Below, piece after piece: positions 3,789 to 5,128 of a stretch of DNA of 5,128 nucleotides; the stretch's first letter is position 1, and every line of letters starts with the position of its first letter. The translations under genes and the position numbers were made by a program. Location of the stretch: positions 1-5,128 of the forward strand of contig CAMZIX010000092.1 in the NCBI GenBank assembly GCA_947307375.1, in the 5' to 3' direction. A model generated the notes under the pieces. It saw nothing but the letters and a program-made list of their open reading frames with translations. It was not told the origin of the DNA and searched no databases. Source of the DNA: an uncultured Clostridia bacterium. GTDB lineage: Bacteria > Bacillota_A > Clostridia > Oscillospirales > Oscillospiraceae.

Positions 3789-5128
3789 TCAGTAGTCGCC
3801 GGGGCCGTCCTTGGCCGTGCCGGCGATGCGGCGGGCCTCAAAGCCGCGGGTCGTGTAGTAGCCGCTGAGCTCGGAGATGATGACGCCGGTGGTGTAGGTC
3901 GAGGCGTGGACGAATTTGCCGTCGCCGATGTAGATGCCCACATGGCCGACATAGCTGCCGCCCGAGTAAAAGCAGAGCAGGTCGCCGGGCTGCAGATCGC
4001 TGGCGTCCACATGCACGCCGTTGCGGGTCTGGTCATTGGCCACGCGGTACATGTTGTAGCCGAAGTGCCGGTAGGTGTAGCAGGCCAGGCCGGAGCAGTC
4101 GAAGCCGACGTCGGGGCTCGTGCCCGCCCAGACGTAGGGATAGCCCACAAACTGCAGCGCGAACTGCGCCATCTGCACGCCCTCGTCATAGGCGTCCACC
4201 GGATTGGAAGGAACGGTGATCTCGCCCCTGCCGACGTAGGTGCTGTAGATGTAGCCGGCCTTGCCGCCCAGGATGACCGCGGTCCACTCGCCGGAGGTCC
4301 CGGTGATGGTCAGCTTGGTGCCGGCGTTATACTCGCCCAGGATCTCGCCGTTCATCGAGGGCTCGGAGCGCATGCGCACGTTGTTGCCCTTGATGTAGCC
4401 CTCTTCCCCGCTCGTCGCCGCGGGCGTGGGCGTGGGTTCCGGCGCAGGCGTGGGTTCCGGGGTCTCGTTGACGGACACATAGTCCTTGTAGATGTAGCCG
4501 GACATGCCCTGGATGGTGACCGCCACCCAGTCGCCGGTCGTGCCGGTGATCGTCAGCGCGGCGTTCTTGTCAAAGATGCCTTTGATCGCGCTGCTGGTGG
4601 AGGGCTCGCTGCGCAGATGCACATGGTACGCGTTCACATAGCCGCTCTTGCTGTCCGGAGTCGCCGGGGTCGGCGTAGCCTCCGGCTTCGGGTCGGTGTC
4701 CCGGCTGATGTTGGCCATGTTGATATAGCCGGGATAGCCCTGGATGACGACTGTGGCCCAGTCGCCGTTGACCTCGTTGACGATCAGCCGCTCGCCCTTG
4801 TTGAAGGCGCCGCGGATGCTGCTGTAGAAGGAGGGCGCGGTGTACAGATAGACGTCGTCCTTGCACAGCACGGCGTTCGTGCCGTCCGAAGACGCGGGGG
4901 CCGGGGTCGGCGTCGGCGCCGGCGTCGGAGCCGGGGTCGCGGCCGGCGCGGAGGTTTCAGCCGGCTTCGGGTCGCTGTCCAGGCTGATGTTGGCCATGTT
5001 GATATAGCCGGGATAGCCGTAGATGATGACCGTGGCCCAGTCGCCGTTGACCTCGTTGACGGTCAGGCGTTCCCCCTTGTTGAAGGCGCCGCGGATGCTG
5101 CTGTAGAAGGAGGGCGCGGTGTACAGAT
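3789..5128 (-). CDS. Secreted SH3-repeat NlpC/P60 peptidoglycan endopeptidase, 5'-truncated by window edge
   Basis: The visible 445 residues are the C-terminal part of a cell-wall hydrolase; the reading frame is open to the right edge, so the start and any signal peptide are outside. An ATG at 4997 lies inside a repeat and is not the start. Four SH3-like units are seen: 1-55 (partial), 86-147, 163-221 and 244-302. Each carries a GDW or GEW motif followed by GYI. Pro/Thr/Ala-rich linkers separate the units (56-85, 148-162, 222-243). The NlpC/P60 domain follows (about 311-440), with FDCSGL (catalytic Cys344, codon 4095-4097), GHVGIYIG (His395, codon 3942-3944) and FVHAS (His407, codon 3906-3908). 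The triad is complete. The family cleaves peptide stems of peptidoglycan, typically gamma-D-Glu to diamino acid; the SH3 units should bind the wall. Units 1 and 2 are near-identical. Confidence 0.93.
   Translation of the reverse strand, partial: LYTAPSFYSSIRGAFNKGERLTVNEVNGDWATVIIYGYPGYINMANISLDSDPKPAETSAPAATPAPTPAPTPTPAPASSDGTNAVLCKDDVYLYTAPSFYSSIRGAFNKGERLIVNEVNGDWATVVIQGYPGYINMANISRDTDPKPEATPTPATPDSKSGYVNAYHVHLRSEPSTSSAIKGIFDKNAALTITGTTGDWVAVTIQGMSGYIYKDYVSVNETPEPTPAPEPTPTPAATSGEEGYIKGNNVRMRSEPSMNGEILGEYNAGTKLTITGTSGEWTAVILGGKAGYIYSTYVGRGEITVPSNPVDAYDEGVQMAQFALQFVGYPYVWAGTSPDVGFDCSGLACYTYRHFGYNMYRVANDQTRNGVHVDASDLQPGDLLCFYSGGSYVGHVGIYIGDGKFVHASTYTTGVIISELSGYYTTRGFEARRIAGTAKDGPGDY
4682..4849 (-). 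repeat. SH3-coding direct repeat, copy 2 (complete copy in window)
   Basis: This 168-bp stretch matches 4961-5128 with only about 10 differences and no gaps. The offset is 279 bp, exactly 93 codons, so the frame is kept. It encodes the LYTAPSFYSSIRGAFNKGER to DPKP part of the second visible SH3 unit. The match may be longer, since the other copy is cut by the window edge. Confidence 0.92.
4961..5128 (-). repeat. SH3-coding direct repeat, copy 1 (cut by right edge)
   Basis: Partner of 4682-4849, with about 94 percent nucleotide identity over the visible 168 bp. At protein level the two units differ at five positions (T/I, I/V, Y/Q, L/R, S/T). More copies may lie to the right. Confidence 0.92.

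Noticed and set aside
3239..4189. 316-codon minus-strand frame spanning the peptidase end, two terminators and the small gene
   Set aside because: It runs through two strong terminators and two supported genes in another frame, and its product is biased to Ala/Arg/Thr.
4998..5128. Reading the ATG at 4997 as the true start of the NlpC/P60 gene
   Set aside because: The frame stays open to the window edge and encodes a copy of the SH3 unit upstream of that ATG, and no signal peptide follows the ATG. The gene is simply cut by the edge.

Overview
The window looks like chromosomal DNA from a GC-rich member of the Clostridia (Bacillota). S12 has the long Firmicute form, Shine-Dalgarno sites are strong (AAGGAGG type), and sigma-A-like promoters and hairpin/T-run terminators are easy to see. 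A gut Oscillospirales-like lineage is a reasonable guess, but the sequence alone does not fix it. I see no phage, transposon, CRISPR array or tRNA, and no recognisable defence system.

Left part (1-1111, minus strand): the start of a str-type ribosomal operon, promoter > leader > rpsL (S12) > rpsG (S7, cut by the window edge). The leader and the S12-S7 gap hold most of the unexplained structure. A perfect 11-bp inverted repeat brackets the -35 hexamer. A terminator-like hairpin sits between promoter and rpsL. Two hairpins lie in the 132-nt gap between rpsL and rpsG.

Middle part (1135-3290): a two-gene minus-strand operon encodes a PaaI-like hotdog-fold thioesterase and a TraX-family membrane protein. 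It diverges from a plus-strand SPL-family radical SAM gene that has its own promoter and a very short leader.

Right part (3290-5128): a terminator that works in both directions separates the radical SAM gene from a convergent small gene. That small gene encodes a 112-residue membrane/coiled-coil protein of unknown function, with its own promoter. Upstream of it, a perfect palindromic terminator ends a large secreted cell-wall hydrolase gene, made of several bacterial SH3 repeats joined by Pro/Thr linkers and a C-terminal NlpC/P60 peptidase. The start of this gene lies beyond the right edge. Two of its SH3 units are nearly identical in DNA, which suggests recent tandem duplication.

The genes appear to be independent housekeeping or envelope units and do not form one system. 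The points most worth following are the regulatory structures around rpsL/rpsG and the duplicated SH3 repeat.
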